Shown piece by piece: positions 60,001-64,000 of a DNA stretch of 64,000 nucleotides. Below the pieces are notes generated by a model that worked only from the letters and a program-made list of their open reading frames with translations, ran no database searches and was not told where the DNA came from. This DNA comes from Paragordius varius. Taxonomy: Eukaryota > Nematomorpha. Each line of letters opens with the position of its first letter. Position 1 is the first letter of the stretch. The DNA lies in NCBI GenBank assembly GCA_964247055.1, contig OZ176056.1, positions 6,138,001-6,202,000 on the forward strand, written 5' to 3'. Position numbers and translations under genes: made by a program.

Positions 60001-60898
60001 CAGGGCTTGGAACCGGAATCTGAACCGCATGGAACCGCCGGTTCCTGGGATTATAATAAGAACCGGTACCATTAGTATGGAACCGACGCGGACCCAGTTC
60101 CAATTCTCCAGGAACCCGGTACCGATTTTAAAATTTCAGGAATCACCCCGGTTCTATCTATAAAGTTTTAGGAACCAACCCAGTTCCGGTTCCACCCCCT
60201 TAATTGCTGGTTCCCATATGATTTTATTATAAAAGTTTTATTATTATTTGAATTTGATTGTAACACTACAAAACATTGCAACATACTTCAAACCTAAAAT
60301 TAAGTATCTAATATTAGCGATACTCTTTGAATTATGGACGATTCGGGTCTTTTAAACTAAGTCATAACTGAAGTTTATTTATAATTCATATTATTTATAG
60401 GTCTCCGTTGAAAGGAAATTTTCACCCTTAATTTTCCATTTTCAGCTTGAGAAGCAGAGCGAATTGATTGGTGCAATAATTTTTTTTATTTAAATAAAGT
60501 TTTTTAGATGCCACACTTAATTTAACTCTCATTTTATGCCTTATACTTATACATTTTCCTATTATATTTTAATAATTTATTTCAATTATGCTACACTATA
60601 TTTCTATCAGTAAACATTTGGCAATTCATAATAAATTGTTTGATTTAATTTTGTTGTTTTATTATATAATTTTGTGAATTATTTAATAAAAGTCAGGAAC
60701 TGAAAATGGAACCGGTTCTAAGTGTAAAAACTGGTTCCAGAACCTCTAAATTTTTAAAAAACCAAGGCGGTTCCGGTTACAAAATTTCAGGAACCGTCTA
60801 GTTCTATTTCTTCTTAGAACCAACGCGGTTCTGGTTCCACTTGTTTAGGAACCGACCCGGTCCCTGTTCAACTTTTTTTGAACCGGTTCCAAGCCCAA
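60001..60898. mobile_element. Non-autonomous hAT element with GGAACCGG arrays
   Basis: 898 bp. The left end CAGGGCTTGGAACCGG and right end CCGGTTCCAAGCCCAA are inverted, flanked by TTATATTA and TTATCTTA (7 of 8). The outer ~200 bp at each side carry many GGAACCGG and CGGTTCC motifs, typical of subterminal transposase-binding repeats in hAT elements. The middle is AT-rich and non-coding. Confidence 0.85.
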
Positions 60899-60979
60899 TT
60901 ATCTTAATTCCATTTTGTTTGGATCAAAAAAGTTTTATCCATAATAAGAAACACAATTATGCAGTCAAAAGTAGCTTTT

Positions 60980-61770
60980 TTCATTCCGTTTTATTAAAAA
61001 ATGTTGCCTTTGGTTGAAAAATGTTTCTTTTGACAGAAAAATATTACTATAACTATTATATGTTAACATTAGTAAAACTAATAATTTTTAAGATAATGGA
61101 AAAAAAATATAATGAGTTTCTAAGCTCATTCAAAACTCTTAGAACTTTTAAGGGCTTTTAACATTATGTTTTTAATCATTATCATACTTCATATAATAGT
61201 TTTGCATAAAGGGCAATGAATTTCCAGACAAAGCTTTAAAAAATTTGAGAGGTTTGGACTATTATTGAAGTAGTTAGCAAAATGATAGATATTTCTTATC
61301 TAAATTTCAAGGTCTTCAAAAGTTTACAAATACCTTTTAAAAGGCATAGCCTTATAAAAATATAGGCGAATGTATGAAATATATTTTTTCTCAAATTTTT
61401 GGCTAAAACGAAGCGTAATTTTTAATTTTCTTCACAAATCTTAATATCTTCTAATCTTCTAATGCGATATATTTACTTAATAATATAAAGTTTGCGCTAT
61501 CATAATAATATTTATCATTTAAATTACCATTTTTCAGTCAAAACTACACTTTTTCAACCAAACGCAACACCTTTTTAAGCAAAAGCACTTGTTATCAAGC
61601 AAACACGACATTTTTGCTCCGTATGGTTGGAAAATACTGCGTTCACTTGAAAAAATATTGCGTTTGAAAAATGTTTCTCTTGAAAAAGTTGTGTTTGCAT
61701 AAAAAAATGTTCTGCGTTTGGATAAAAAAATGTTGCTTTTAGTTTAAATAATGATGCTTATGACTAAAAA
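60980..61770. repeat. FB-C inverted arrays, copy 2
   Basis: Forward units at 60990-61050 (AAATGTTGCCTTTGGTTGAA), reverse units at 61535-61610 (TTTTTCAACCAAACGCAACA) and forward units again at 61620-61760 (AAATATTGCGTTTG, ATGTTGCTTTTAG). Unit spacing is about 20-22 bp with more decay than in copy 1. The 480 bp between 61060 and 61530 shows nothing recognisable. Confidence 0.6.
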
Positions 61771-62573
61771 ACAGTTTATAATTATAAATCCTAATATTAT
61801 GTTAGGCTGTGGTATTTAACAAAAATTACATGGTTTTAATATGAATTTGTGTTAAATATTACAAAAAGATTTTATATATAAATAAGCAAATACATAAATA
61901 ATTCCTCATATATTACAAAAATTCAAAATTGTTTCAAGTTTTGTGAAATATTTATTGTGAATATCAAAAATCTATATATACCAATTTCTCCGAAACAGAT
62001 AACATACACTGTTAAAATTGTCCATATAGTAAATGGATGTTTTAGAATGCAAATCCAATACATGGTTATTTTCGAATATATTATTTTTTAAGAAACGATG
62101 TTAAATAACCTTGTTTATTAGTATAGGTATAACTTAAAATCGCTATAGTATACAAATATAAGTAAGGTCAGAAAAAACTAATATGTTTTAATTGTAATTT
62201 AAAATGAATTTTAAAATACCAGACTTATTAAACAAATACAATTTTGAATATTTTTCAAAGTTTGGTCAAAATGTATTCGTATTATATATAACATTTATAG
62301 TTTTATTATATTTATAAAAGAAATTTTAAATATTATTTATAAAGCGATTCCAATTTTATCATATAATATAATTGATACTCAACATGATATAGTAATGCTT
62401 TTGCGGAACTGATTTCTAGGACTTATCCGTAGTCTTTTTACATTAAAAAGAAATACCATAAGAAATTTTAAAACTTTTACAATATTTTAGAAAGTTACTT
62501 TCTGAATCTGTTTTTTATTTTATAAATATTTCAGATCTAAGAGTGTGCGTCCAAAATAGGGATTAAAAAATAA
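61771..62573. other. AT-rich spacer
   Basis: No coding frame, LINE motif or inverted repeat recognised. Confidence 0.3.
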
Positions 62574-63690
62574 AATTTAATGAACCATATATCATTCGAT
62601 AATGCCTCATTATAATCAATAACTAAACGATACATGCGGTTAAAACACTAAAAAATGTTATTTTAATGTTTCTGTTATTAACCAAAATCAAAAAAACGCA
62701 TTTTTATATATTAGGTCAAATGATACAATAATTTAAATTACGTCATCTATATTTAATCAAATATAGCATAAATTCTAGAAAAATATTATTTTACACTTTT
62801 TCCGAAGGTCCCAGAAAGATTTACAAGAATATAAGAAAAAAATCGAACTTAAGCATCAATTTTGAATCATTAAGTTATTAATATGCGGTAAAAGATTTAA
62901 ATTTTTATAAAAACGATCATGTATAGATTAGAAGTTACCCAATATATCGCCTTAAAAACAAGTCTTATATTAAAAATTTCGATAATTTCCACGAAAGCGG
63001 AGACTGCATATCAAAACATTTAATATACTATTATAAATAAATACCTTTTCTATACATTTCGATGCAGAAAATGGGATCTATCATCTCAGGTTTTACCAAT
63101 TTTATTAATCGAAAATCTTGATTATATATTTTTATCTCCATTTTGACTTTTAGTTCAGGCTTTAAGCATAAAAATTCCCTAAATCAAAGTCTAGGAAGAT
63201 CATTTTTTTGGCATTGTTGTATGGAAAAGTATATATATTATATTTAATTGAATATTTTGTTAAATTTATACGCAGCTTCCGCTTGCGTGCAAATTAACAA
63301 AAAAATTTCTTTTTTTATGAAACCTAAATTTTTTAATGTGATAATTTAATAAACTCTATATAAGTTAGTATATTGTTTTAATAGAATTAAATATTTTACT
63401 GAATATTTACAAATTTTTATGATTCAAATTTGAGTGCGATTTTTAGCTTATTATCTCGTAAATCGTTCTGGGACACTCGGATAAAGCGTGAAAATTCTTT
63501 TGTTAATATTTCTATGTTGATTAAAAATAAAATTTAGTTTACGAATTTTCATCTTTTGTAATTATTTTATTTGACCTGATATGCGATAAAAATGCTTGGC
63601 TTTGGCAAATTATAAAAAATTAATATAATTTTTTTCTAGTATTTTAACTGCAATTATTATGAAGCTTTAGCTATCGAATTGATATTAAAA
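62574..63690. repeat. Foldback element FB-D, copy 2
   Basis: Left arm with TGAACCATATATCATTCGAT, ATATTAGGTCAAATGATA and AGATTTACAAGAATATAAG. Right arm with the mirrored GCGATTTTTAGCTTATTATC and TTTGACCTGATATGCG. Between the arms are GCGGAGACTGCATATC and CGCAGCTTCCGCTTGCG, as in copy 1. The 91-codon frame of copy 1 is not kept here, arguing that it is not a gene. Confidence 0.65.
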
Positions 63691-64000
63691 CTAATGCAAA
63701 TAACTATTTAATTATAATTATTATAAAAATTTTATTCTTAAAGTTAGGCAGGTATTTTTGTTAGAGCCTTAAGGTGGATTTATTATAAAAAGACTCTTTT
63801 TCAAAGTTTCACATAATTCATTCCAATTAAAACTAACTGCTATTAGAGGAATATTTTTGTTTTAAACGTAGCGACGTTAAGGTCAAATGAAAATAAAGAA
63901 GAATTCGATTCATTCTATGTTAAACCTTTAAACATTGACCCATTTAAAGGTAGATGAAACACATTTAGATAGAAAATAAAATGCAAATAATGGTCGAGAA
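63691..64000. other. Right edge, nothing recognised
   Basis: AT-rich. It may contain 5' exons of gene A, but none could be identified. Confidence 0.25.

Overview
The window is very AT-rich, intron-bearing, repeat-dense DNA that reads as animal nuclear sequence. The evidence is a complete DDX41/abstrakt helicase gene whose product is close to the human protein in length and sequence, a nuclear gene for mitochondrial ribosomal protein L47 (uL29m), a cytosolic-type tRNA-Gly, and many LINE, hAT and mariner-like remnants. The strongest clue to lineage is a set of GT-AG introns only 23-29 nt long, seen in three separate genes next to introns of hundreds to thousands of bases. Introns of about this size are reported for dicyemid mesozoans, so that lineage is my first guess, but it is only an inference.

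Layout. 1-11.6 kb: a Helitron-like repeat, mRpL47 (754-1468, +), a palindromic repeat split by a hAT transposon with BED-finger and transposase remnants, then two inverted arms of about 1.2 kb around a decayed RTE-like LINE. 11.65-23.62 kb: DDX41 (+, 15 exons, 623 codons, open throughout). Its introns hold three LINE remnants, an inverted-repeat element and an antisense tRNA-Gly(UCC). A mariner-like MITE begins 23 bases after its stop codon. 23.96-25.87 kb: a second, internally deleted hAT copy with a 5'-truncated LINE inside it.

26.1-41.4 kb and 52.3-59.7 kb (both -): two tandem paralogous genes with the same exon phases over at least eight exons. Their products share clear similarity, but I do not recognise the family. 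Their introns have filled with transposons, including a GC-richer LINE (31.6-35.35 kb) that encodes an AP endonuclease, a reverse transcriptase and C-terminal C2H2 fingers. No complete 5' end was found for either gene.

41.7-52 kb and 59.7-64 kb: almost entirely repeats. Three loci carry arrays of a ~158-bp monomer in mostly alternating subtypes, with a shared fixed end. Several foldback (long inverted repeat) families are present, and three of them are built from 21-bp tandem units. One foldback has jumped into a 158-bp array and was itself hit by a hAT-type MITE.

I recognised no LTR retroelement, Polinton or toxin gene. I have no database results. Family names rest on motifs read directly, and repeat boundaries without a target-site duplication are approximate.
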